Shown here: positions 43,864 to 51,959 of the stretch, piece after piece
How positions within the stretch are numbered: the first letter of the stretch is position 1
How the letters are laid out: every line of letters starts with the position of its first letter
NCBI GenBank assembly: GCA_030744435.1
Contig: JASLQO010000013.1
Coordinates: 62,001-126,000 of the forward strand
Length of the DNA stretch: 64,000 nucleotides
Reading direction: 5' to 3'
From: JASLQO01 sp002327525
GTDB lineage: Bacteria; Pseudomonadota; Gammaproteobacteria; Pseudomonadales; Azotimanducaceae
Made by a program: the position numbers and the translations under genes
Notes under the pieces: model-generated
Seen by the model: only the letters and a program-made list of their open reading frames with translations
Databases searched by the model: none
What the model was told of the DNA's origin: nothing

Positions 43864-45801
43864 ATGCTAGTGGCTTTTGTGGGTCACCCTTATCACAGAA
43901 AAACTCGGTCCGCCGATTTCTTCACTGATGTGTTGGATGAGAACGGCGCGACCATCGAGTATTTCTACGACGACTACTTCTACACCGGTTCGTCGACGAT
44001 AGAGGATGAACTGCTGGATGGCGAACATGATCTGATCATCCTCTGGCAGACGGAATACCTTGCGCCAAGTTTGACGTTGGCACGAAAGAGGGTGCTTGCC
44101 GTTCCAATGTACGATGGGGCGAGACTTCACTCCGAAGAGTTTTGGCGTTGTCTGACCATTGTGCCGATCCTATCATTCTGTCGTTTGCTGCATGACCAAC
44201 TGCAGCAAAAACAGCTGGCAACCAACTACTTCCAGTACTTTCCGACTCCACACACAGGGCGTGTAGTTCGCCAGAGTGGAGATTCAACCAGTGTGTTTGC
44301 GTGGTTGCGCAGGCCCTGGGATGGCCTGAACTGGAATACTGTGAGTCGTATAGTAGCCGATCTGAATGCTTCGACGTTGCACGTGCATCTGGCAGAAGAC
44401 GATGACGGGCCCCGAAGGGTAAGGCAGCGGATACCAATGGAGCTGGATCAAGTGCACGTCACGCAATCGAAGTGGTTTCCTTCGCAAAAAGAGTTGCTCG
44501 ATTGCGTGTGTGAGTCGAACGTATATGTTGCACCTCGGTACCACGAAGGGATTGGTTTATCGTTTCTCGAGGCGATGGGATGCGGGTCTTGTGTTGTTGC
44601 TGCGGATAGGCCAACGATGAACGAGTACATCATCAACGGGGTGAATGGTTTGTTGTTTGATCCGGTGAGGGGGCCGAAGATCGGGAATCTTACAGCTGGG
44701 GGTGTGAGTGAAATGGGCCGGCGGGCACGGGACTACACCAGTGCGGGGTTCGAGCGCTGGCAGAGTGATGTCCCTCGGATGGTCGATTACGTGTTCGGAG
44801 TAGGTAAGCCGGCCCCTCGTCGGAATGACTATTCAGCACATATCTCGAAAGTAGAAAAGGATGTGGCCAATCTAACCTATGGCGTGGCTAACAAAGGGGT
44901 GCGGAATTCTACACGAGCACCTTTACTCAGCGTTGTTACCGTGGTCAAGGACGACATCGAAGGTCTGCAGGCGACGATGCGGTCAGTGGCGGCGCAGGAC
45001 TTTACGAACTTCGAGTATCTAGTTCTGGATGGAGGGAGTGGACAAGATCTTATTCAGTCGGTACGCGATGCAGGATCTGTTGTCGATCGATTCTGGTCAG
45101 AAGACGATGATGGTCCATATGAAGCAATGCAGAAGGCTGCCGACAGAGCGGCTGGACGCTATACTCTGTTTCTCAACGCGGGAGACACGCTTTACGCACA
45201 GGATGTTCTGTCTCGCGCCCTTTCAGACGTGCCGAAAAACGCTGATTTCGTGATTGGCGACCACGTGTGGGCGAGGCTCAGTGGAGAACGGCTACATCAT
45301 AGGGCGAGAGATTTCTCCGATACTTGGCAGGATCTTCAAGCAGGAGAGGTAAACCAGGATTGGTTGGAGGGGATCCCGGCACACCAGTCTACGTTTACTC
45401 GCACGTCGCTACTGAAGCAGTATCGATATGATCTCAGATTTCGAATTGCGGCAGATCATGAGTTCATGTTTCGGATGTACGCGCGCGGAGCGCGGTTTCA
45501 CCATTGTTTGGACACGGTGTCCCTGTATCATGAAGGGGGTTATTCAACTGCTCGCGCAGGTCGGTGCCAGGATGAGTGGTACGAAATCGCCTGCATGTAT
45601 GCAGACAATGACGGAATTCACAGCTTCTACGCTCCGCAGACGGGATTCGATCGCAGGCAAAGCGCAGGTAGGCCTCCGAACAAGGACCTAGTAGTTGGGT
45701 TCGCCCGCTTGATTAGCAAGGGCCTAGAGCGCCATCCGAATTTCCATTCAACTGCCAGGAGAGTATGGCTACACCTGAGAAAGTATCGCACTCGCGATTG
45801 A
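43864..45801 (+). CDS. Two-domain glycosyltransferase (GT4-like plus GT2)
   Basis: A 645-residue protein made of two glycosyltransferases. The N-terminal half (about 1-310) ends in a GT-B donor site of the GT4 type: NVYVAPRYHEGIGLSFLEAM (E-x7-E), then CVVAADRPTMNEYI. The C-terminal half (about 355-645) is a GT-A GT2 enzyme: LLSVVTVVKDDIEGLQATMR, FEYLVLDGGSGQ, SEDDDGPYEAMQKA, YTLFLNAGDTLY and IAADHEFMFRMYA. It probably adds two consecutive sugars of a repeat unit in the cytoplasm. I chose ATG 43864 (MLVAFVGHPYH) because GGGAGGAG lies ten bases upstream; a GTG at 43834 is also possible. Confidence 0.8.
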   Translation: MLVAFVGHPYHRKTRSADFFTDVLDENGATIEYFYDDYFYTGSSTIEDELLDGEHDLIILWQTEYLAPSLTLARKRVLAVPMYDGARLHSEEFWRCLTIVPILSFCRLLHDQLQQKQLATNYFQYFPTPHTGRVVRQSGDSTSVFAWLRRPWDGLNWNTVSRIVADLNASTLHVHLAEDDDGPRRVRQRIPMELDQVHVTQSKWFPSQKELLDCVCESNVYVAPRYHEGIGLSFLEAMGCGSCVVAADRPTMNEYIINGVNGLLFDPVRGPKIGNLTAGGVSEMGRRARDYTSAGFERWQSDVPRMVDYVFGVGKPAPRRNDYSAHISKVEKDVANLTYGVANKGVRNSTRAPLLSVVTVVKDDIEGLQATMRSVAAQDFTNFEYLVLDGGSGQDLIQSVRDAGSVVDRFWSEDDDGPYEAMQKAADRAAGRYTLFLNAGDTLYAQDVLSRALSDVPKNADFVIGDHVWARLSGERLHHRARDFSDTWQDLQAGEVNQDWLEGIPAHQSTFTRTSLLKQYRYDLRFRIAADHEFMFRMYARGARFHHCLDTVSLYHEGGYSTARAGRCQDEWYEIACMYADNDGIHSFYAPQTGFDRRQSAGRPPNKDLVVGFARLISKGLERHPNFHSTARRVWLHLRKYRTRD

Positions 45802-45802
45802 G

Positions 45803-46645
45803 TTGGATATTCGCGTGAAGACCAGACCCAGACTAAGGACAGAGGAGTTCACGGCTCTGAGCGGTGAGCGACTTCATCTGAAAATTCCCGAAGGTAGTGG
45901 CGATGCCAGCGTGTATTTCTTGGCGCTGCACAAGTCAGGAAGCGTCCTGCAAACGCAGCTTATCAACGAGATAACGCGCATATTGGGGCTGGCGAGCTTC
46001 GCTTTACCTGAAGAGTTGTTTCGTCGTGGCGTTAACCTAAGTGACTGTCCACTGGAATTGCTGCGCGTACTGGAGCGACCAGGATACTGGTTTCATGGGT
46101 TCAGGTCTCTCTGGCTGCTCGAGTACGTACGTCGGTTTCGCGACTCACGGAAACTCGTACTGGTGCGAGATCCAAGGGACATGGTTGTGTCCTATTACTT
46201 CTCGGTTAAGCGAAGCCATGCAGTACCCGCCGATGGTAAGGTCAGGGAATCGGTTCTCAACCAGCGCGAGGCCGCTAGTCGCTTGGCTGTTAACGAGTTT
46301 GTGCGGAACGGCAAGGCTGATTTCATCATACATAACATGAGAACATACGCGCGACTTGTCGAGGTCTATGAGTGTGATGTGATTAAATATGAGGACTACA
46401 TCTATGACAAACCAGCGTGGATACGCCGCCTCTGCGACTCTGGAGGCACAAGCCCCAACTCTGCGACTGTCGAGAGGTTGGCAAAGAAGCACGACGTTTG
46501 GCCGGATGAGGAACGGCCTGAATCGCATATAAGACAGGTTGCTCCTGGAAATCATCAAAATCATCTCGACGAACAGACACTTGCTGGATTAGAGAGAAGG
46601 TTCAATGATGTTTTCAGGAGTTTTGGCTATGAGCCCAATCAGTAG
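45803..46645 (+). CDS. Sulfotransferase domain protein
   Basis: A 280-residue PAPS-dependent sulfotransferase. The 5'-phosphosulfate loop is YFLALHKSGSVLQTQLI (about residues 38-54) and the 3'-phosphate-binding motif is KLVLVRDPRDMVVSYYFS (about 115-132). The later part (VIKYEDYIYDK, AKKHDVWPDEERPESHIRQV) matches the Sulfotransfer_1-type pattern that ends with a conserved His/Arg. The start is TTG 45803, one base after the previous gene; GTG 45815 is an alternative. It probably sulfates a sugar hydroxyl of the surface glycan made by its neighbours. Confidence 0.82.
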   Translation: MDIRVKTRPRLRTEEFTALSGERLHLKIPEGSGDASVYFLALHKSGSVLQTQLINEITRILGLASFALPEELFRRGVNLSDCPLELLRVLERPGYWFHGFRSLWLLEYVRRFRDSRKLVLVRDPRDMVVSYYFSVKRSHAVPADGKVRESVLNQREAASRLAVNEFVRNGKADFIIHNMRTYARLVEVYECDVIKYEDYIYDKPAWIRRLCDSGGTSPNSATVERLAKKHDVWPDEERPESHIRQVAPGNHQNHLDEQTLAGLERRFNDVFRSFGYEPNQ

Positions 46646-46662
46646 CAAAGAAGAGTGCATCT

Positions 46663-47457
46663 GTGAATTTAGTTGGTTTGTTGAGTGACAATGAGAAGCG
46701 AAACTACATTGCGCGACATAGGGTCGATGGCAGGTTGTTTGAAGACATTACCACGCTCCTCTACCAGGAGCTATGTCAGCCCGGTGACGTGGTATTCGAT
46801 GGAGGTGCCAACCATGGTCATCACACGTACCAGCTGGCAGATGTGGTTGGAGTGGATGGTCACGTGTTCGCGGTGGAGGCACTACCGAGCCTGTGTGAAG
46901 AGGTACGGATGGGTGCTATTCGTTCTCAGCGCCCGCAGATCACTATGGTGTGTGCTGCGATCTCTGATCGACACGGACTGAGACAATTCTACTTTCGTCA
47001 TGACGTGGATGGGTGGTCGTCACTATATTCGAGCCATGAGCCTCCTGGAACCAGCGAAGAAAATACCTCCGCACTAATCGTTCCGTTGATCACCCTCGAT
47101 GACTTTGTTCCGCGATTCGATTCTTGCCGGTTTATGAAGCTAGATTTGGAACTCAATGAGTTTCCAGCGCTTGTTGGAGGGGAGTTGTTTCTCAGACGCT
47201 TCAGGCCCTGGGTCGTCTTCGAGAATGCGCGTGAGCAAGCGGCTCAGGCAGCGGGTTACACGGCTTCTGATTTTTTCGCGTTTTTCAGCAGACACCAATA
47301 TGTAGTGCTGGATATGTTCCTCACCGAACTAACGCTCGACCGGTGGGGGGACAATGAAACGGTGCCAGTATATTCTCTGGCAGTACCTCGGGAGCAGTGC
47401 GGTCAACTACATAAGCTTAACGTTCGGAATATGTTCGAAAGCTGTTCGGTTTTCTAG
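46663..47457 (+). CDS. FkbM family SAM-dependent methyltransferase
   Basis: A 264-residue methyltransferase. The SAM motif is PGDVVFDGGANHGHHTYQLA (about residues 40-59), followed by GHVFAVEALPSLCEEV, PLITLDDFVPRFDSCRFMKL and DLELNEFPALVGGE, which matches the FkbM pattern of VPxxTLDD followed by KLDxEGxE-like, here with LELNE in place of the usual EGxE. It likely O-methylates a sugar. The start is GTG 46663. It is the last plus-strand gene before the IS66 remnant. Confidence 0.75.
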   Translation: MNLVGLLSDNEKRNYIARHRVDGRLFEDITTLLYQELCQPGDVVFDGGANHGHHTYQLADVVGVDGHVFAVEALPSLCEEVRMGAIRSQRPQITMVCAAISDRHGLRQFYFRHDVDGWSSLYSSHEPPGTSEENTSALIVPLITLDDFVPRFDSCRFMKLDLELNEFPALVGGELFLRRFRPWVVFENAREQAAQAAGYTASDFFAFFSRHQYVVLDMFLTELTLDRWGDNETVPVYSLAVPREQCGQLHKLNVRNMFESCSVF

Positions 47458-47554
47458 CAGAAGTGGGTGCTTGTCAGCTATCTCCACGCGAATGTGTGGA
47501 CGAGTACTCGCTCTCATTAAGTCTACAAATCAACGATAGCGCATTTTGTGTTTT

Positions 47555-47863
47555 GTAAGCGTCGCTTATTTCCCGTTGTTGACGTTCTCGGGTAGCAGGG
47601 TCGTAAGTGGTCAGGGAACGACGTGTTGATCAGGTGGGTGTTATGAGTTGTGCGTCGAGATCGGCAGGGTTGATATTCCACGGCAGGAGTAGCGACAGAT
47701 CATCATCGCTGCTGGCAGCGGGCAGTTGTGTGAACACCCATTTGAGATACGCGTAGTCGTTGAGCCCGTTGGCTTTTGCCGTCTCGATCAGCCTGTACAG
47801 TCGCGCACTGGCATGCGTGCCGTAAGCGCCGTATATTCCCCGTTCTATCGCACGCACTCCCAT
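47555..47863 (-). mobile_element. IS66-family remnant with transposase C-terminus
   Basis: The minus-strand frame 47630-47863 encodes 77 residues, including HASARLYRLIETAKANGLND, YAYLKWVFTQLP and LLLPWNINPADLD, which match the C-terminal end of the IS66 TnpC transposase. At 47555 a GTAAGCGTCGCTTAT sequence resembles the IS66 terminal inverted repeat. The rest of the transposase, tnpA/tnpB and the other terminus are missing. Confidence 0.7.
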
Positions 47864-48176
47864 CTCGGTTCCTCGTCTCAGGGGACCGACGAATCTAAGC
47901 CATCAATTTCTTGATCGCTGATCGCTACAGTGGTGTGTATCCGGTGCTTGCGTTAGGTGTCTGAACCACGATTGAGCATTATCCACAATTGGGAGGCTGC
48001 CAGCGTTAGCCCCTCAGAGACCCAGCGCTTGAGCGGTGGGTAAGGCGATCTCCCAATCTCTCATACCGGCAAGGCCTGTTGCACGGCTCTCAAAAAACCG
48101 GTGGGTCGAAGCAGGGTTGCGTTGCTAAACGGGAGAAGGCGCCTGACGTGATTGTCAACCGTCTGTTCACAAAAAT
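47864..48176. other. Gene-free spacer
   Basis: About 310 bases between the IS66 remnant and the two hairpins. I see no coding frame with support, no second IS end and no structured RNA. Confidence 0.5.
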
Positions 48177-48197
48177 AACCCCGGCATAACCGGGGTT
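48177..48197. terminator. GC-rich hairpin, probable terminator
   Basis: AACCCCGG-CATAA-CCGGGGTT, a perfect 8-base stem with A/T-rich feet, downstream of the minus-strand PEP-CTERM-type gene. Confidence 0.5.
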
Positions 48198-48210
48198 CGT
48201 TATCAACCAG

Positions 48211-48235
48211 AAGGCCAGGCACAGAGCCTGGCCTT
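48211..48235. terminator. Hairpin terminator of the PEP-CTERM-type gene
   Basis: AAGGCCAGGC-ACAGA-GCCTGGCCTT, a perfect 10-base stem located 33 bases past the stop of the minus-strand gene. It forms a pair with the hairpin at 48177. Confidence 0.6.
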
Positions 48236-48267
48236 ACGTGGTTGCACGCGGACTGAGTTGGATGGAT

Positions 48268-48996
48268 TTAGGCTCCTTGTGCCATCATCCTTCGTGCGAA
48301 TAGCCCGAGTAACAGTGTTGACAGAACGAGACCGGAAGCCGGTCCTGGTACATCCTCTGTGTTCGTGGTTGTTTCGTATGTGTTGGGCGAGGTGGCATAC
48401 ACAGCCATACCCATATAGTCTACACCCGACGGATCACCAGGGGTTGACTGGCTGTACCCGTTGAAACTCCCGTTGTCAGAGAATCCAATAATAGACCAGC
48501 CGGTCTTTACGTTCGGTGACGCATCGTTGTTCCGCAGACCGTAGAAGGCGCCTGCAGCGATATCACCATCGGCCCAACCGAGTGCGACATAAGTTTGTAG
48601 ACTTGGAATGACATTGTTCGTTGGTGAGAGAATCCGACGAGAACCACCAACAAACGATCCATTGGTACCGAAATCAACCAGCGACCAAGTATCGGTTCCC
48701 TTGGCACCCGTGAGGTCATTTCTCAACAGGGTGAAAGAGGTGCCGTCGAAAGCAAGACCAACAAAATGTTGCGCTGACGTTGTAACAGACCCACCCGGGG
48801 TCAGTGCTACGGAATAGCCCGTCGCTGTGCCCGTATGGGTGTATCCGTCAATGTACCATGCCCCGTCCTTTGCAACGAGGGCGTAGTAGGTCTCTCCGTC
48901 AGTTGTCGCGAGATCCACCGCGCCAGGTATAACGGGAATCGCATGTCCCAACTGACAGAACAGCAGGGTTGCGAATACAGCTAGAAACTTCTTCAT
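48268..48996 (-). CDS. Secreted protein with a PEP-CTERM-like sorting tail
   Basis: A 242-residue exported protein. The signal peptide MKKFLAVFATLLFCQLGHA is followed by a beta-rich body of Gly/Thr/Ser repeats (YYALVAKDGAWYIDGYTHTG, VALGWADGDIAAGAFYGLRN). The C-terminus has the tripartite look of an exosortase substrate: VPGPASGL motif, hydrophobic LVLSTLLLGLF, basic ARRMM. The usual P-E-P is P-G-P here. Such proteins are typically processed by exosortase/EpsH and linked to exopolysaccharide production. I chose ATG 48996 with GGAG nearby; the frame is open further upstream. No exosortase gene is in this window. Confidence 0.7.
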   Translation of the reverse strand: MKKFLAVFATLLFCQLGHAIPVIPGAVDLATTDGETYYALVAKDGAWYIDGYTHTGTATGYSVALTPGGSVTTSAQHFVGLAFDGTSFTLLRNDLTGAKGTDTWSLVDFGTNGSFVGGSRRILSPTNNVIPSLQTYVALGWADGDIAAGAFYGLRNNDASPNVKTGWSIIGFSDNGSFNGYSQSTPGDPSGVDYMGMAVYATSPNTYETTTNTEDVPGPASGLVLSTLLLGLFARRMMAQGA

Positions 48997-49100
48997 TTCG
49001 CACTCCAATTTGAGAAGGTTGAGCAAGTGTATATGGGCCCGTCGCACCTGGATATAGAATCGCACAACTTCATACAATCAATTCTAGTTTTCGGCTGTTG

Positions 49101-49180
49101 ATCCTTACGTTTGCCTTACAATTCTTATGTTTGTCTTACAATTCTTATGTTTGTCATACAATTCTTACGTTTATCTTACA
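49101..49180. repeat. Four tandem copies of a 20-base repeat
   Basis: Four head-to-tail units of the form ATTCTTACGTTTGTCTTACA, each differing at one to three positions (49101, 49121, 49141, 49161). They lie in the divergent gap between the PEP-CTERM-type gene and a sulfotransferase gene. The two-helical-turn spacing is what one would expect of an array of protein binding sites. Confidence 0.85.
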
Positions 49181-49254
49181 GTCAGTCGTTCGTGTGGCGA
49201 GGCCGTTTCGAGGCACTCACGTTTAAATGAGCTAACTATGGAGTCCGCCTAGAC

Positions 49255-49857
49255 GTGATTTCCCATGATTTGAAGTGCATATTCGTACACATTCCGCGAA
49301 CCGCGGGGTCGAGCATCGAGAAATGGTTGTGTGGAGAGGACTGGTGGTCCATTGAAGCAGAGACCAAGCACTTGTCGGCGCATTTGGCACGTCAGCGATA
49401 TAGACGATACTGGGACTCCTATTTCAAGTTTTCGTTCGTCCGGAATCCTTGGGATCGCATGGTGTCGTGCCTCCGCTTTGGAGAACATTTTGGTGTTAGC
49501 ATGAAAAATGGGCATATTAGTTGCTTAAACTATGACAATATTTTTGGTGGGACTCGCGTTTTGGAATTGGATCACCGGTACTACTCGCCATCTGCAAATC
49601 TGCGCCCGGTGCATACAGAGGGCAGCGTGTATTTGAATCTGCTCGATGAGAAGGTCGATTTTGTAGGTCGCTATGAATCTCTTGACGAGGACTGTGCGGT
49701 AATCGCGTCGCACCTTGGAGTCGATCCGCTTCCTGATGTGGTTGAGGTGCAGAGTGGGGACCGAACCTGCTATCAGGACTACTACGATGAGGCGGGAGTC
49801 GCGTGGGTTGCGGAGCGCTTCGCGAGAGATATAGAGTTTTTCGATTATGCGTTCTAA
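49255..49857 (+). CDS. Sulfotransferase family 2-like protein
   Basis: A 200-residue protein of the chondroitin/heparan-type Sulfotransfer_2 group. The PAPS loop is CIFVHIPRTAGSSIEKWL (residues 8-25) and the second motif is YFKFSFVRNPWDRMVSCLRF (about 56-75), then VDFVGRYESLDEDCAVIASH and a terminal DYAF. The start is GTG 49255. Such enzymes use PAPS, which the cell must make elsewhere (cysDN/C-type genes are not in the window). It probably modifies the same glycan as the other sulfotransferases. Confidence 0.82.
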   Translation: MISHDLKCIFVHIPRTAGSSIEKWLCGEDWWSIEAETKHLSAHLARQRYRRYWDSYFKFSFVRNPWDRMVSCLRFGEHFGVSMKNGHISCLNYDNIFGGTRVLELDHRYYSPSANLRPVHTEGSVYLNLLDEKVDFVGRYESLDEDCAVIASHLGVDPLPDVVEVQSGDRTCYQDYYDEAGVAWVAERFARDIEFFDYAF

Positions 49858-49910
49858 CTGGGATCACGGCTACGCATCGGGCATACCATGTGGCTGATTC
49901 GCAGCCAGCG

Positions 49911-50689
49911 ATGTCAGGAGGAGTAGTGACGGCTGAAGCATTGTACCCGGACCTACGTGGTCGTACGGTACTGATTTCTGGTGGGGCAATCGGGATTGGT
50001 GCGGTGCTGGTAGCAGCTTTTTCCTAGCAACGTGCGAAACGGCATTCGTGGATGTCGATGAAAGCGTTGGATGAGAACTGGCCAACAAGATGCGTGCGAA
50101 AGGGAGTGATGTCATTTTTTAGGCGTGTGATGTTACGGACATCGAGCGCTATGCAGAAGTGGTCGAGGAGATTGCAGGCGACTACGGACCGATTAGTGTG
50201 CTCATCAAAAACGCGGCCCATGATGAGTGACACACACTTTCCAGTGTGTCACCCGAGAAGTTTGACGCCCTAGTTACTGTAAATTTCAAGCACGCGTTGT
50301 TTGCCGCGCAGATGGTTGCACCCCTGATGGCAAAGGCGGTTGGTGGATCGATCATCAACCTTGGGTCTAGAGGTTGGATGATGGGTGTGACCGGCTATCC
50401 GGCGTATACTGCGACTAAGGCCGCGATGCACGGGCCAACACGGGTGCTAGCGCGAGAATTTGGGCATCAGCGGATACGCGTCAATACCTCGGTGCCGGGT
50501 TGGGTGATGACGGAGCGTCAAGTGAGCAATTGGGTAGATGAGGAGTCAGAAGCACAGATTGACATGAACCAATGCCTTCCAGGCGGACTGTTCCCCCATC
50601 ACATCGCCAGTATGGCGCTATTTCTCGCTTCCGATGCGTGTGCGATGTGCTCGGCACAGAATTTCATTGTGGACGGCGGTTGGGGTTGA
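49911..50689 (+). pseudogene. Short-chain dehydrogenase/reductase pseudogene with several stops
   Basis: An SDR gene broken at the 5' end. Residual sense reads LRGRTVLISGGAIGIGAVLV (cofactor site), TAG stop, AFVDVDES, TGA, ELANKMRAKGSDVIF, TAG, ACDVTDIERYAEVV, IKNAAHDE, TGA, and then an intact stretch from HTLSSVSPEKFDALVTVNFK through the catalytic YPAYTATKAAM to FIVDGGWG at 50689. There is one frameshift near 50037 and four in-frame stops (at least two explained by single-base changes such as CGA to TGA). The gene is clearly dead. It was likely a sugar- or hydroxy-acid-type dehydrogenase. Confidence 0.85.
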
Positions 50690-50742
50690 GTGTCCTCACG
50701 ACTTGGCGTTTCAAGTAATGGATACTGACATGCGATAGGTGG

Positions 50743-51384
50743 TTAGAAGTCGTAGTGGAACTGTTCGAGTTCGTATGCGAATCTGGATTCTACGGCCTGA
50801 CGAGCGTTCCACCCAAAATAGGCTCGGTAACCAATTTTTCGATTTCGATACCCAGATTTGTAATGCTGAAGGGGCCCAATGTCGCATTCTAGGTGTTGTG
50901 CGACATCCGAGATTTCTCTGTCGAGGTCTTCATATCTGAGGATGCGGTCCAAAGCCGGTAGATCATCAATCAAGTACTTGTCCCTATCAATGGGCATGTG
51001 CGCGCCTTCGTTCACCCATTCATTGAATCGTCGAACGATTTCGGCGTCAGTGCTTGATCTGAGTGTTGGGTGACTGAAATGAAAGTATGACACCAGCTTG
51101 TCGAAGGGGTTTCTCACGATTGAAAACTTGAAGTACGCATGCCACATCTGATTGCCCAGCTTCTGTCTTATCAGCGATGCGGGCATGTGATTGAACCACT
51201 CGAACCTTCGGGAGTTCTTGCCTCTGGCACCTACAATTCCGAATCTTCCGATCAACGGTTTTGTATAGTGCAGAATCGGTTCATCAGGACTCTGGCAGAA
51301 TGGTTGGAAGGCGATTTCGACGGAAGTTCCTCCGGTCTTGAGCGTCTTTGTGAAAATGAACCTTTTTGAGTGGGAAATCAGCAT
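50743..51384 (-). CDS. Sulfotransferase family 2-like protein
   Basis: A 213-residue sulfotransferase from ATG 51384 (MLISHSKRFIFTKTLKTGGT); the frame is open to a TTG at 51417. The PAPS loop is FTKTLKTGGTSVEIAF, and the second motif is YFKFSIVRNPFDKLVSYFHF. The C-terminal half holds ILRYEDLDREISDVAQHL and the end FAYELEQFHYDF, as in the neighbour at 49255. It lies on the opposite strand, between an SDR pseudogene and an IS3 remnant, but the frame itself is intact. Confidence 0.8.
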   Translation of the reverse strand: MLISHSKRFIFTKTLKTGGTSVEIAFQPFCQSPDEPILHYTKPLIGRFGIVGARGKNSRRFEWFNHMPASLIRQKLGNQMWHAYFKFSIVRNPFDKLVSYFHFSHPTLRSSTDAEIVRRFNEWVNEGAHMPIDRDKYLIDDLPALDRILRYEDLDREISDVAQHLECDIGPLQHYKSGYRNRKIGYRAYFGWNARQAVESRFAYELEQFHYDF

Positions 51385-51474
51385 GCGGCCGTTAGCGTGA
51401 ACGTTGTCCGTCTTCAAACAAATGAGACAGATCCGACTTCAGGTTAAACGAGTGTTTTGATCGTCGTTTTCATG

Positions 51475-51675
51475 TTACGCGGCGTATCGTTGATACTGCA
51501 AGCAACGTCTCTCGATGGTCTTTTGTTTGATGCGCTCTCTCTTGGCTAGTATTGATTGCCCACGCCCAAAGTAGACGTCGGCCGGCGTCAGATTTCTCAA
51601 GCTCTCATGGTATCTCTGATGATTGTAGCGATCGACGAAGCTCTCGATCTGCTTCTTAAGGATGAACAAAGACAC
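51475..51675 (-). mobile_element. IS3-family transposase OrfB C-terminal remnant
   Basis: A 66-residue frame encoding IESFVDRYNHQRYHESLRNL and TPADVYFGRGQSILAKR, the end of the rve integrase core of IS3-type OrfB. The catalytic DDE residues lie upstream and are missing. Confidence 0.8.
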
Positions 51676-51679
51676 TCAC

Positions 51680-51904
51680 TTAAACCAGAACTATGTCTGT
51701 CCCGTACGCGCTGACGTCAGGCACCCAGGGGTTTCACACAAAACCGAACTTGAAGTAAGTGCTGAACTTCGCTCGTGACATACTTTGGGCGATCTGAGCG
51801 ATGTTAAGGAGAGGTTTGTGCGGATGACCGGCAATATGCCTGATACTTGAGGCGCCAGTTTTGGGGACTTCAACGAAAACGCACTGCAACTCGTCATAGA
51901 TCAT
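51680..51904 (-). pseudogene. Stub of a sulfotransferase gene with a nonsense mutation
   Basis: From ATG 51904 the minus strand reads MIYDELQCVFVEVPKTGASS, which is a PAPS loop, then IRHIAGHPHKPLLNIAQIAQ, then YFKFGFV and a TGA at 51734-51736, followed by NPW. The family motif here is FxFVRNPWDR, so the TGA replaces the Arg codon CGA. The reading frame ends at 51680 next to the IS3 remnant, which has removed the rest. Confidence 0.65.
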
Positions 51905-51959
51905 GGTGTAGATCGTACCACCTGTAGGATTATCCTTTGAGTCTTGGCATTACTTGCGA

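Noticed and set aside
50037..50225. In-frame TGA/TAG codons in the SDR gene as selenocysteine or other recoding
   Set aside because: Both TAG and TGA occur together with a frameshift, and at least two stops look like simple substitutions; neighbouring genes use the standard code.
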